From assembly GCF_002583405.1 (NCBI RefSeq), contig NZ_BCMJ01000004.1, forward strand, positions 223,095-287,094: a stretch of DNA of 64,000 nt, read 5' to 3'. Position 1 is the stretch's first letter, and each line of letters opens with the position of its first letter. Below, in pieces: positions 43,575 through 52,226 of this stretch. A program made the position numbers and the translations under genes. Under the pieces are notes generated by a model. That model made no database searches. It was not told the DNA's origin and saw only the letters and a program-made list of their open reading frames with translations. The DNA is from Secundilactobacillus silagincola. GTDB taxonomy: Bacteria; Bacillota; Bacilli; Lactobacillales; Lactobacillaceae.

Positions 43575-44437
43575 TGTTTCTTCTCTCCTTGATCCAAACG
43601 TTCTCTAACTGTCTTGGCATGCGCAAAGAATTGATAAATCTTTTCGGTATCATGCGCTTCAATGGCTTCTTGAATCTGCTTTAACTGATCCATATAAGTT
43701 GTTAGCTGTTCACTAATAGCCTCAGAGTTGCTTAGCATGATGGCTGTCCACATGGTCGGGTCAGACCCAGCAATCCGAGTCGTACTTTTAAAGCCACCCG
43801 CAGCGGCACTGAGTCCAACTGAGTCATGTTTTAACTGATGATCAGCAGTGTTGACCAGGTTAGCTGCTAACACGTGCGGTACGTGGCTAATTTCGCTGAC
43901 TAAGCCATCATGTGCCTTAGCAGACACATTCACCCAGCGTAATTTTGCCGGTTTGAGACAGGCTTTAAATTGTGCAGTTTGGGCCGTGGTCTGGGAACCG
44001 TCGACGATGAAATATGTAGCGTTATCAAATAAATCTTCGCGGCCAGCTCGGCCACCCGTTTTATGCGAGCCGGCCATGGGATGACCACCCATGAAGCCGA
44101 CGTGTTGCTTCTGTATGGGCTGTGACGCAACCATGACCTGCGTTTTGGTGCTACCAACATCCGTCACCAGCACACCTGGTTTTAATGTTACATTAGCTAA
44201 TCGTGCTAATTGATCAATAATCACTGAAACTGGGCCAGCGAGCACAATGATATCCGCGCGTGAAGCTGCTTTTAACAGCGTCACCCGTTCATCAATGATC
44301 CCCTGACCCAGCAGAAACTGGCTGGTATCATCGTTGGGATCGTCCCCTAAAATTGTTGGCTGCAGGTCACTTTTCTTCATGATTCGAGCCAATGAACTGC
44401 CAATCAGCCCCAAACCGCTTATCAATACCGTTGTCAT
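43571..44437 (-). CDS. tyrA: Prephenate dehydrogenase
   Basis: Oxidatively decarboxylates prephenate to 4-hydroxyphenylpyruvate for tyrosine. 288 residues: Rossmann GLGLIGSSLAR near the start, VGSTKTQV, GGHPMAGSHKTG, and the helical dimerisation half with SHVPHVLAANLV. No ACT domain at the C-terminus, so feedback inhibition may differ from the longer forms. ATG 44437 has GAGGTGA 6 bases upstream; the GTG three codons earlier lies inside that ribosome site. Confidence 0.94.
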   Translation of the reverse strand: MTTVLISGLGLIGSSLARIMKKSDLQPTILGDDPNDDTSQFLLGQGIIDERVTLLKAASRADIIVLAGPVSVIIDQLARLANVTLKPGVLVTDVGSTKTQVMVASQPIQKQHVGFMGGHPMAGSHKTGGRAGREDLFDNATYFIVDGSQTTAQTAQFKACLKPAKLRWVNVSAKAHDGLVSEISHVPHVLAANLVNTADHQLKHDSVGLSAAAGGFKSTTRIAGSDPTMWTAIMLSNSEAISEQLTTYMDQLKQIQEAIEAHDTEKIYQFFAHAKTVRERLDQGEKKQ

Positions 44438-44450
44438 GCCAATCACCTCA

Positions 44451-45737
44451 TTACAGTAGTTTGTCTAGATCATCGAAAAATTCTGGATAGGAAATTCGAA
44501 CACTGTCAGCACCCTTCAACTGCAAAGGTTGATCAACCAGTAACGCTGCAATTCCAATCACCATACCGATCCGGTGGTCATCATGGGCATCTAGAACTGG
44601 ATCAACGACGTGCCACGGTTTGCGCCCATCAATAACGAAGCCATCTGGTAATTCTTCAATATCGATGCCTAGCTTCTTAAACTCAGTCACAATGGCACTA
44701 ATACGGTCGGTTTCCTTGACCCTTAACTCTTCAGCACCAGTAATTCGGCTGATTCCATCAGCTTTGGCAGCTAAAAGTGCTACCAATGGTAATTCATCGA
44801 TCACCGCTGGAATTTGCGCCTTACCAATATCGATGGGCTTCAAATTGGCCGATCGAATCGTGAGATCACCAATCGGTTCGCCGTCAGTAGGTTCAGATTC
44901 GACTGAAACATCCCCACCCATGACGTTTAAAATATCCAGTAACCCAGTCCGGGTTTTATTCAGGCCAACATCTTTTAACGTAATTTGAGATCCTGGCACA
45001 AGGCTCGCCGCCGTCATAAAGAAGGCAGCCGATGACATATCACCAGGCACCGTCATCGATTGGCCCTTTAGCTGCGGCTGTGGCTGAACGGTGATGGTTA
45101 ACCCATCAGACGCCGTAGTAATCTCGCCGCCAAAAGCTGTCAACATCCGTTCCGTATGGTCCCGAGTCGGTAACAATTCCGTCAATGTTGAGGGTTCATC
45201 TGCCTGCAAAGCCGCTAAAATCAGCGCACTCTTCACCTGCGCACTGGCCACTTTAAGCTGATAATCAACTGCGTGCAATTTTTCACCGTTGATGGTCACC
45301 GGTAAATGCCCATCTGTGGTGGTAATGTCAGCGCCCATGGCTGCCAGCGGATCACTCACTCGTCGCATAGGCCGCTTAGACAAGGAGGCATCACCAATCA
45401 AAGTCGTGCTAAATGGCTGACCGGCTAATAGGCCCATAATCAGTCGAGTGGTGGTGCCAGAATTCCCCATATCAAGGGGTTCCTCGCTGGCCTTTAATCC
45501 GTGCAGGCCAACACCATGAACCGTCACCGTAGTCCCTTCGCGTTCGATCGGTACACCTAACTGCTGAAAAGCAGCTAATGTTGATAGGCAGTCCGCAGAA
45601 GTCAGAAAATGCGTCAGTGTAGTGGTTCCTTCACTGATTGCCCCTAACATAATACCCCGGTGAGAAATACTCTTATCACCAGGAACCGTCAATTCACCAT
45701 GCAATCCCTTTGCTGGTTGACTTTTTAGTGTTCTCAA
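44451..45737 (-). CDS. aroA: EPSP synthase (3-phosphoshikimate 1-carboxyvinyltransferase)
   Basis: Joins phosphoenolpyruvate to shikimate-3-phosphate. 428 residues with GDKSISHR near 19-26, GNSGTTTRL near 92, and KETDRI in the second domain. The start is TTG 45737 with AAGGGGGG 7 bases upstream, which is needed to include the conserved N-terminus. The gap to tyrA is 13 bases. Confidence 0.95.
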   Translation of the reverse strand: MRTLKSQPAKGLHGELTVPGDKSISHRGIMLGAISEGTTTLTHFLTSADCLSTLAAFQQLGVPIEREGTTVTVHGVGLHGLKASEEPLDMGNSGTTTRLIMGLLAGQPFSTTLIGDASLSKRPMRRVSDPLAAMGADITTTDGHLPVTINGEKLHAVDYQLKVASAQVKSALILAALQADEPSTLTELLPTRDHTERMLTAFGGEITTASDGLTITVQPQPQLKGQSMTVPGDMSSAAFFMTAASLVPGSQITLKDVGLNKTRTGLLDILNVMGGDVSVESEPTDGEPIGDLTIRSANLKPIDIGKAQIPAVIDELPLVALLAAKADGISRITGAEELRVKETDRISAIVTEFKKLGIDIEELPDGFVIDGRKPWHVVDPVLDAHDDHRIGMVIGIAALLVDQPLQLKGADSVRISYPEFFDDLDKLL

Positions 45738-45750
45738 GGCTGATCCCCCC

Positions 45751-46917
45751 TTAGTAGTTTTTCAGTTCTTCTCGGTAAGCCTTTAACTGGGCCTTTAGAC
45801 GTGTCATATTACTGCCATCAAAGGTATCTGTGATGGCCTTAGCTAATTCAATGGCAACCACGCTTTCGATAACGATAGAAGCAGGTACGATTGCTGTGGT
45901 ATCAGAGCGTTCAACACTGGCCTTCTTGACTTCTTTGGTTTCAACATCGACGCTTTGCAGTGGCTTGTATAGCGTTGGAATTGGCTTCATCGCTGCTTTA
46001 ACGATCACCGGCATCCCGTTAGTCATGCCACCCTCAAATCCGCCTAAGTGATCGGATTCACGGGTAAAGCCCTCACCTTCGTGCCAGTCGATTTCATCCA
46101 TTACTTGACTGCCAAAACTAGTGGCCGCCTTAAAGCCATCACCAATTTCAACACCCTTCATGGCGTTGACACCCATGACCGCGGCTGCAATCTTACCATC
46201 TAACTTCGTATCCCAGCTAATGTAGCTGCCTAATCCTGCTGGGACGTTGGTGGCTACGACTCTAACAATACCGCCCAGAGTGTCGCCATCCTTTTTCGTT
46301 TTATCAATCAGCGTGTGAATTTCGTCGACTTTATCTGCTTGCACCACACGTAAATCATTTTGACTGATTAAGTCCTTGATTTGAGCAACATCTAATGGTG
46401 ATTGATCATCCGCAGCAACGGGACCAATCTGCTGGACGTAGCCCACAATGTCGATTCCTAGTTGCTGCAGGAACTGTTCACAGATGGCACCAATGGCAAC
46501 TCGCATCGCTGTTTCTCGAGCACTGGAGCGTTCCAAAACGTTCCTCAGGTCACGATGGTTGTACTTCATCCCACCAACCAGATCAGCGTGTCCTGGACGT
46601 GGGCGTTCCACCGTTCGCAGTGAATTTTCCGCCGTCTCATCCGCCACTGGGTCCATGATTTTACCCCAATGTGCATGATCCCGGTTGTTAACTACTAGCG
46701 CAATTGGTGAGCCCATGGTCTTCTTGTGGCGAACACCGCCAACAATGGTCACTTGATCGTGTTCAATTTTTTGACGACTGCCACGGCCATAGCCGCCTTG
46801 CCGAGCAGCTAACTGGTCGTTAATGGCGTCAATATCCAACAATAAGCCAGCTGGTAAACCTTCAATAATCCCTGTCAGTTGCGGTCCGTGAGATTCTCCC
46901 GCTGTTAAATAATTCAT
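45751..46917 (-). CDS. aroC: Chorismate synthase
   Basis: Makes chorismate from EPSP with reduced FMN. 388 residues with TAGESHGPQLTGIIEGLPAG, GRGSRQKIE, RPGHADL and SSARETA; conserved to the C-terminus. AGGGG lies 6 bases before ATG 46917. 13 bases from aroA. It depends on a flavin reductase for reduced FMN, as in other monofunctional bacterial enzymes. Confidence 0.96.
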   Translation of the reverse strand: MNYLTAGESHGPQLTGIIEGLPAGLLLDIDAINDQLAARQGGYGRGSRQKIEHDQVTIVGGVRHKKTMGSPIALVVNNRDHAHWGKIMDPVADETAENSLRTVERPRPGHADLVGGMKYNHRDLRNVLERSSARETAMRVAIGAICEQFLQQLGIDIVGYVQQIGPVAADDQSPLDVAQIKDLISQNDLRVVQADKVDEIHTLIDKTKKDGDTLGGIVRVVATNVPAGLGSYISWDTKLDGKIAAAVMGVNAMKGVEIGDGFKAATSFGSQVMDEIDWHEGEGFTRESDHLGGFEGGMTNGMPVIVKAAMKPIPTLYKPLQSVDVETKEVKKASVERSDTTAIVPASIVIESVVAIELAKAITDTFDGSNMTRLKAQLKAYREELKNY

Positions 46918-46931
46918 CTTATAATCCCCTT

Positions 46932-47255
46932 TTAGTGTGCTTGGTTAGTTTTTGTTAAGTAGTCTTGATAGTCCCTAGAGTTTTTCATGATGGTTGCAAA
47001 AATATTGCGCATATAGAGCTTCGTTCCCGGATTAGGATCCATGCTTGTCACCCGGTCGAGTACCTGGTCTTCCCGGTTGTGATCCATAATCGGTAGATTG
47101 GCAGCTGCCTTAGCTTCATTTACCTTCGTGACGGCCTCAAAGCGTTGTGCTAAAAGTTTCACGATTTGGTCATCAATATCGTTGATCTGCTGACGGGCGG
47201 CAGTTAATTCATTGGGTTGCCACGCGCCTGAATCATTTTCATTTGTTTCCATCAT
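46932..47255 (-). CDS. aroQ: Chorismate mutase, AroQ type
   Basis: Rearranges chorismate to prephenate. 107 residues, all-helical AroQ class: LTAARQQINDIDDQIVKLLAQR (the conserved Arg and helix 1), then VTKVNEAKAAANLPI and DHNREDQVLDRV. ATG 47255 (MMETNEND) is chosen because AAGGAG lies 8 bases upstream. First structural gene of the aromatic operon, directly after the attenuator terminator, so all later genes depend on read-through. Confidence 0.9.
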   Translation of the reverse strand: MMETNENDSGAWQPNELTAARQQINDIDDQIVKLLAQRFEAVTKVNEAKAAANLPIMDHNREDQVLDRVTSMDPNPGTKLYMRNIFATIMKNSRDYQDYLTKTNQAH

Positions 47256-47282
47256 TTTAGTCACTCCTTAATTTTGGTACGA

Positions 47283-47442
47283 AAAAAGCCAGCTAGACAA
47301 CCTAGCTGGCTTCATTGCTTCCTTTATGGAATCAATCATGGTCCAGCTAGTATCTTCACGTCTAGCTGGCACGACAAATTGACGGCTTGCTTTAGACGCG
47401 AACGCGATTGCTTCAGCGTCCGCATTTAAAGTTGCGGACGCT
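47283..47442 (-). promoter_or_regulatory. Attenuator of the aromatic operon (terminator/antiterminator)
   Basis: On the minus strand four segments follow the leader peptide: 1, CCAGCTAG (47362-47369); 2, CTAGCTGG (47343-47350); 3, CCAGCTAG (47302-47309); 4, CTAGCTGG (47289-47296). Pairs 1:2 and 3:4 can coexist; 3:4 ends in a run of T (terminator 47283-47313). Pair 2:3 would prevent the terminator, as in classical amino-acid attenuators. A separate strong hairpin at 47415-47442 (GCGGACGCT / AGCGTCCGC) begins at the leader stop codon. No T-box sequence (GGTGG..CG) is present. Mechanism inferred from layout. Confidence 0.75.
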
Positions 47443-47503
47443 AACTAAAGTAATAACCGTACCAATACGCATTAACTTGAGCTAACTGTGTCGTCATTGT
47501 CAT
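47441..47503 (-). CDS. Aromatic leader peptide (20 residues)
   Basis: A short frame from ATG 47503 to TAG at 47441-47443 encodes 20 residues with the run YWYGYYF near its end: four Tyr, one Trp and one Phe codon in seven. A GAAGGG ribosome site lies 4 bases upstream of this ATG, or 10 bases upstream of the second ATG two codons on. The frame ends exactly where the first hairpin begins. This matches leader peptides that sense charged tRNA through ribosome stalling. Too short for usual gene calling. Function inferred from composition and position before a terminator and aro genes. Confidence 0.75.
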   Translation of the reverse strand: MTMTTQLAQVNAYWYGYYFS

Positions 47504-47530
47504 TGATCCCTTCTCATTTAGATTGTTTTC

Positions 47531-47559
47531 ATTAAAACATATTGAGAAATTTTAGTCAA
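47531..47559 (-). promoter_or_regulatory. Promoter of the aromatic operon
   Basis: -35 TTGACT (47554-47559) and -10 TTTAAT (47531-47536), 17 bases apart on the minus strand. Transcription would start about 20 bases before the leader peptide. Confidence 0.7.
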
Positions 47560-47622
47560 CATTTTATTGTATTCTCACTTTGTGAACTTTTAGCCTGACA
47601 AGCAACAAGCCAGTCGAGATTG

Positions 47623-48768
47623 CTAGGCTAACCAGTAACCCTGATTGATGCGATCAAGCAAGGTTACCATTTGACGGGTTTCTTTCACATCGTGTACACG
47701 AATAATTTTACCGCCCTTTTGAATCATGGCCACTTCACTCACTAACGTCATCGGTAAGCGTTCATCCTTCTTCAGGCCCAACAACTTAGCCATGTAACCC
47801 TTCCGCGAAACGGCCACCATCATCGGCCGTTCAAGGTCATTGAACTGATCCGTGTTATTCATAATGACGTAATCTTGATCGTCATTTTTAACCTGAACGT
47901 TAGCGTAGCCTAACCCTTGGTCAATGGCGATACGGTCACGATCAATTCCCGCCGCAGTGAGAGTATTTAAATTATCTTCAAAAAACTGATGAGCTTCATC
48001 CGTCATGATTTTAAAGTCAAAGTTGCGGCCATTCAGCATCGTCAATAAGCCCACATTAGATTGCGCCATCAATTTTAGCTTGGCAGGATCATCCGTAAAG
48101 CTATTCACATCGTTAATAATCGCTACTCCAGCATCAATAGCGGCTGCCATTACGGGTACTTTATAAGTATCGATAGCCAGTACCGCTTCAGGAAAATGAC
48201 TGGCAATCGCTTTAATGTACGGAATTGTCCGTTCCATTTCAACTTCAGGCGTCACTTCAGTGTACCCTGGCCGAGTTGTTTGCCCATTAACTTCGATGAC
48301 GTCTGCCCCCGCTTCTAGCATTTCCGAAACGTGAGCCAGCACCGTATCCATGGTCGTATACCGACCGCCATCGTAAAATGAATCAGGCGTAATGTTCATA
48401 ATCCCGTAAATCATTGAGGTATCACGAAGTTTAAACCGTTTACCAGCAACCTGCCAATCTAAATCGTGCTTGGTCAAAATTCGCTTTAAGGTTTGTTCAC
48501 CAGTATGATCATCCGAAAACCAAGTCGACCAATGCTGAGTCAACAACCGCAGTGCCGGTAGTTTTAATAGTCCAAAAATATCGCCGTCGCTCACCACCAT
48601 GACAGCATCCAATTGGCGTAACCGTTTTTGCAGTTCCGTCTGTTCTGACACTGCAAGTGACGTAAAAAACAGCGCAATCAATCGTTGCTGCTGGGCTAGC
48701 TGAAACAAGGCCTGACTCTGAAAATCAGTCGCTTCTTGAAACTGGTCAGTCAATTCTCGAATTTGCAT
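47623..48768 (-). CDS. folP: Dihydropteroate synthase
   Basis: Joins 6-hydroxymethyl-dihydropterin pyrophosphate to p-aminobenzoate. 381 residues, longer than the usual 270-280: the catalytic TIM barrel begins near residue 120 (YGIMNITPDSFYDGG) and ends with VSRKGYM and IIRVHDV. The N-terminal 110 residues are an extension seen in lactobacillar folP proteins whose role is unclear. AGAGGAG lies 8 bases upstream. Last gene of the fol operon, 3 bases after the NTP pyrophosphatase gene. Confidence 0.93.
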   Translation of the reverse strand: MQIRELTDQFQEATDFQSQALFQLAQQQRLIALFFTSLAVSEQTELQKRLRQLDAVMVVSDGDIFGLLKLPALRLLTQHWSTWFSDDHTGEQTLKRILTKHDLDWQVAGKRFKLRDTSMIYGIMNITPDSFYDGGRYTTMDTVLAHVSEMLEAGADVIEVNGQTTRPGYTEVTPEVEMERTIPYIKAIASHFPEAVLAIDTYKVPVMAAAIDAGVAIINDVNSFTDDPAKLKLMAQSNVGLLTMLNGRNFDFKIMTDEAHQFFEDNLNTLTAAGIDRDRIAIDQGLGYANVQVKNDDQDYVIMNNTDQFNDLERPMMVAVSRKGYMAKLLGLKKDERLPMTLVSEVAMIQKGGKIIRVHDVKETRQMVTLLDRINQGYWLA

Positions 48769-48771
48769 GAA

Positions 48772-49356
48772 TTAAACTCCTCTCAATTCTGCTGCTAATT
48801 GCTTAGCTGCACGACCTCGATGGGTCAGTGGTAATCGTTTCTCATCAGACATCTCAGCTAGTGTGCATTGCTGATGGGGTAAAATAAATAGTTTATCAAA
48901 TCCGGTGGAATTCGTTCCGCGGGTTTGCGTTGCTATGGTACCACTAACACGCCCAACTGCGGTCACTGGTGCTTGACCCGGCGCAATAGCCACCAACGTA
49001 CTGACCATTGTCGCTCGGCGATCATCCTGACCCTGCATAGCGTTTAAAATGGTTTGATTATCGCTATGGGACACGTCTTGATGCAGTTCTCTTTTGGTGG
49101 TGACACCTAAATGCTCACCAAGCGCATTGACTTCAATCCCACTATCATCAGCGATAACACCCTTAGTCGTTTGCTTGGCTAAAAATTGGGCTTTATGCAA
49201 TGCATTGGCCGCATAACTGTCAGTTTGTTCTGCTGGAAAATTCAACTTAGGCAGCTCATTTGTATAGGGAATTGCCTGAATCCCATAGAACGCCAAACAT
49301 TTAATCAAATCGCGTGTTTTAAACTCATTATTTGATGCAATCAGCCATTCAGTCAT
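48772..49356 (-). CDS. Ham1/RdgB-type NTP pyrophosphatase in the folate operon
   Basis: 194 residues of the ITPase/Ham1 family: IASNNEFKTRDLIKC at the start, ADDSGIEVNALG near 71, and GFDKLFILP and PLTHRGRAAKQL later. Family members hydrolyse non-canonical purine triphosphates such as XTP and ITP. Its position between folC and folP suggests a role as dihydroneopterin triphosphate pyrophosphohydrolase, for which no nudB/folQ gene is present here. GGAGGG lies 6 bases before ATG 49356. Folate role is inferred from neighbours. Confidence 0.9.
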   Translation of the reverse strand: MTEWLIASNNEFKTRDLIKCLAFYGIQAIPYTNELPKLNFPAEQTDSYAANALHKAQFLAKQTTKGVIADDSGIEVNALGEHLGVTTKRELHQDVSHSDNQTILNAMQGQDDRRATMVSTLVAIAPGQAPVTAVGRVSGTIATQTRGTNSTGFDKLFILPHQQCTLAEMSDEKRLPLTHRGRAAKQLAAELRGV

Positions 49357-49358
49357 GT

Positions 49359-50678
49359 TCAGCCCTCCATCGCTGCTAGTTCGCGAGCCACGTAAAAGGA
49401 TCCAGCCACCACGATCATACCGTTTTGGGGCAGTGTTTCCCGAGCAGTTTGCATGGCTTGCGGCATACTAGACATCATCTGAACATCAACCTCAGGGGAA
49501 AGGATTCGTATCTGACTAGCCAACTCATCGCCCGGTAACGCTCGTTTAGGATTATCTGGCGTGACCGTCAACACATGGTTTGCCAATGGTAATAGCAGCT
49601 GCAGCATAGGTGTCACTGCTTTATCAGCTAAAAAACCCACCACCCACGTCAGTGAATACTGTTCTGCTAACCGCTTTAGACTATTTGTCAACGCCGTCAT
49701 GCCATCAGGATTATGGGCCACATCAACAACAATTAGTGGGTGCTGCGAGATGACTGTTAACCGATCTGGCAGCTGAATTTGCTGCAAACCAGCTCTTAAA
49801 GCTTCATCCGTTATGCGAACATGATGTCGCTTTAGCACTGCGACTGCCGTTAAAACGAGGGTTAAGTTCTGCACCTGAAAATCACCGGCCAGATTGAGTT
49901 TAAGCGCTGACCAGTTAAATAAATCGCTATGTAGATCGACCGTCATACCAGTGAAACTACGAGCTAAAACGGCAGCTTCCGTTTTGGGAGCGGTCAAAGA
50001 AACCCCTTGATTTTGCGCTTCATTTTGTAGCACCTTGAAGACTTCAGGTTTCTGATCATAAAGGGTTACCACGGAAGTTCCGGACTTAATGATCTTCGAT
50101 TTTTGAGTTGCAATCTTCGTCAGTGTATCGCCCAAAATCTGCATGTGGTCCATGGCAATCTTCGTAAACACCGTCAGCTGCGGTGCACTAATTGCATTAG
50201 TGGCATCCGTTAAGCCGCCCAGACCGGCTTCTAAAATCACGTAGTCAGCCCGTTGATTGCGATACCAAATAAGACTGATCAAAAACTGCCATTCAAAGAT
50301 TGAAATATCAGTGGTGGCCATTCCAAGCCGCTTCACCACTGGTTTAATTTCGTTATAACTATCAATAAAGGCAGCTTCTGTGATCCACTGATGATTAAAC
50401 TGAATTTGCTCCCGGTCGTTTAAAATGGCAGGGCTGTTAAACCGGCCCACTTGATAACCTTGCGCCTCCAAAATAGCACTCAACATTGCGCCAGTAGACC
50501 CTTTACCATTGGTGCCAGCAATGTGGATAACATGGTAGTGCTGATCCGGATCGTCCAGAGCGGCCACAATTTTCCGCAGTAACGGCACCCGGTTATTATC
50601 GCCCACTAATCGCGCTTGATTGAACTGATCAATTAATTGAACATACATATCATGAACAGTGTTTTGATTCATTGCCAT
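49359..50678 (-). CDS. folC: Dihydrofolate/folylpolyglutamate synthase
   Basis: Adds glutamate to dihydropteroate and/or folates. 439 residues with HIAGTNGKGSTGAML (P-loop, near 55-69), FNSPAILNDREQI, EAGLGGLTDATNA and the C-terminal Mur-ligase-like domain with DVAHNPDGM. ATG 50678 shares a base with the folE stop (TGATG). In the fol operon. Confidence 0.93.
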   Translation of the reverse strand: MAMNQNTVHDMYVQLIDQFNQARLVGDNNRVPLLRKIVAALDDPDQHYHVIHIAGTNGKGSTGAMLSAILEAQGYQVGRFNSPAILNDREQIQFNHQWITEAAFIDSYNEIKPVVKRLGMATTDISIFEWQFLISLIWYRNQRADYVILEAGLGGLTDATNAISAPQLTVFTKIAMDHMQILGDTLTKIATQKSKIIKSGTSVVTLYDQKPEVFKVLQNEAQNQGVSLTAPKTEAAVLARSFTGMTVDLHSDLFNWSALKLNLAGDFQVQNLTLVLTAVAVLKRHHVRITDEALRAGLQQIQLPDRLTVISQHPLIVVDVAHNPDGMTALTNSLKRLAEQYSLTWVVGFLADKAVTPMLQLLLPLANHVLTVTPDNPKRALPGDELASQIRILSPEVDVQMMSSMPQAMQTARETLPQNGMIVVAGSFYVARELAAMEG

Positions 50679-51247
50679 CACCCGTTAATTCGTTGCAAGA
50701 ATTCCTGTTTTAATTCACGGTCGGTCTTGAATGCACCAGTATAATAGCTGGTTTCGGTTTGACTGCCCGTCTTTTCAACGCCGCGCATTTCCATGCACAT
50801 ATGCCGAGCCGAGACCGAGACTGCAATCCCTTGTGGGTCAAGAATCCGCGTCAGCTCTTTAGCAATGTTGACCGTCATCCGCTCCTGCACGTTTGGCCGC
50901 TTAGCACAGTAGTCAATCAATCGAGGAATCTTACTAAGTCCCATTACTCGCTGATGGTTAGGGATGTAAGCCACGTCTACTGTCCCGAAAAATGGCAGCA
51001 GGTGATGTTCACACATGGAGTAAAAGGAAATATCTTTGATCAGCACCATTTCAGTGGTTTCGTCCACTGGAAAGAGTTTGTAGTTATCAAATGCCGGCGC
51101 GTTAACTGACGAAAAGACTTCACTATACATCCGGGCAACACGACCCGGCGTTTCAACGAGACCGTCACGATCAGGATCTTCGCCAACGGCCTCCAAAATC
51201 ATCTTTACTGCTTGTTCAATTTTTTTCTGATTTGCGTCATTTATCAT
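50678..51247 (-). CDS. folE: GTP cyclohydrolase I
   Basis: First step of pterin synthesis: GTP to 7,8-dihydroneopterin triphosphate. 189 residues with the zinc-site MCEHHLLPFFG near 76-86, KIPRLIDYCAKRPNVQER and ARHMCMEMRGVE. Start overlaps the folK end by 11 bases. The protein is the FolE1 type. Confidence 0.96.
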   Translation of the reverse strand: MINDANQKKIEQAVKMILEAVGEDPDRDGLVETPGRVARMYSEVFSSVNAPAFDNYKLFPVDETTEMVLIKDISFYSMCEHHLLPFFGTVDVAYIPNHQRVMGLSKIPRLIDYCAKRPNVQERMTVNIAKELTRILDPQGIAVSVSARHMCMEMRGVEKTGSQTETSYYTGAFKTDRELKQEFLQRING

Positions 51248-51743
51248 AGTTTATGGTGACCCCTTCTACTTTTTTAATCCAACTCTGATCTGCTTTTTGC
51301 TGTAAGGCAGCCTCTACTTGGACCTTCACTTTCAAATCATGACCAGCAATTTCCTGTACTGGCAGTAATACAAAGTTACGTTCAGATGCCCGTGGATGCG
51401 GCACAGTTAAGTCCGGTGTCTCAATCTGGCGATCACCCCAATAGACAATATCTAAATCAATTGTTCGGGGTCCCCAATGCTTTAACCGCCGCCGATGACC
51501 TGCTTGCTCAATGTCATGAAGCAAAGTCAATAACGCTTGCGGATCAAGCGCAGTGGTGAGTGACACAGCGATATTATAAAAATTAGCTTGATCCAAATTG
51601 CCCCACGGCTGCGTTTCGTAAACCGAAGAAACGGCTTTAACTTGAACAGCTGGGTCAGCTTGAAGTAAGTTAACTGCTTGCGTTAAGTTGGCCAATCGAT
51701 CACCAATATTTGACCCGATGCTTAAATAAACTTGCTCACTCAC
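51237..51743 (-). CDS. folK: HPPK (2-amino-4-hydroxy-6-hydroxymethyldihydropteridine pyrophosphokinase)
   Basis: Pyrophosphorylates 6-hydroxymethyl-dihydropterin. 168 residues: LSIGSNIGDRLANL, WGPRTIDLDIVYWGD and PHPRASERNFVLLPV are all diagnostic. The start is GTG 51743 because AGGTGA lies 5 bases upstream and it overlaps the folB stop by eight bases; the longer upstream frame would read through folB in another frame. Confidence 0.94.
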   Translation of the reverse strand: MSEQVYLSIGSNIGDRLANLTQAVNLLQADPAVQVKAVSSVYETQPWGNLDQANFYNIAVSLTTALDPQALLTLLHDIEQAGHRRRLKHWGPRTIDLDIVYWGDRQIETPDLTVPHPRASERNFVLLPVQEIAGHDLKVKVQVEAALQQKADQSWIKKVEGVTINYDK

Positions 51744-52101
51744 GATTTTCACCTGACACTTCAATTTCGACATTATCAAAAATTCCTGGCATGGGAACAC
51801 TGTACTTACGAATTTTAAGCGTGATCTTGGTCGCCATTGGAAAATCCTTTAACAACAGCTTTAAAAGTTCATTAGCAAGTGATTCAATCAACTTATAAGA
51901 ATGCGTATGAACAAACTTATCAATGGTAGTATTAACATCCGCATAGCTAATTGTTTCGTCTAACTCATCATGTTGAACCCGAGCTTCAATTGGATAGTTC
52001 AAGGCAACATCAATAGCCAATTGCTGACCATTCTTTCGTTCTTCAGGAAATACACCGTTAAAGGTATGAAACTTTAGATTATTAATTCGAATAACGCCCA
52101 T
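51736..52101 (-). CDS. folB: Dihydroneopterin aldolase
   Basis: Cleaves dihydroneopterin to 6-hydroxymethyl-dihydropterin. 121 residues with FNGVFPEERKNGQ, DETISYADV, and LIESLANEL with the pterin-binding Glu, then IRKYSVPMPG. AGAAGGGG lies upstream of ATG 52101. First gene of the fol operon, whose promoter lies in the 115-base gap to the divergent pgpA-like gene. Confidence 0.94.
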   Translation of the reverse strand: MGVIRINNLKFHTFNGVFPEERKNGQQLAIDVALNYPIEARVQHDELDETISYADVNTTIDKFVHTHSYKLIESLANELLKLLLKDFPMATKITLKIRKYSVPMPGIFDNVEIEVSGENRE

Positions 52102-52226
52102 GATGCCACCCCTTCTCTAAATGCGACTAAATTGTTTCTATTTTACCATCTATTACAGGTTTAAACACCTATCAGCTCCCTTTTTTGGTACACTGGAAGT
52201 AACGTCTTTTCGAAAGGATGATGAAG

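Noticed and set aside
47265..47622. T-box riboswitch for the aromatic operon
   Set aside because: The T-box motif and specifier loop pattern are missing; the leader peptide and four-segment attenuator explain the region better.
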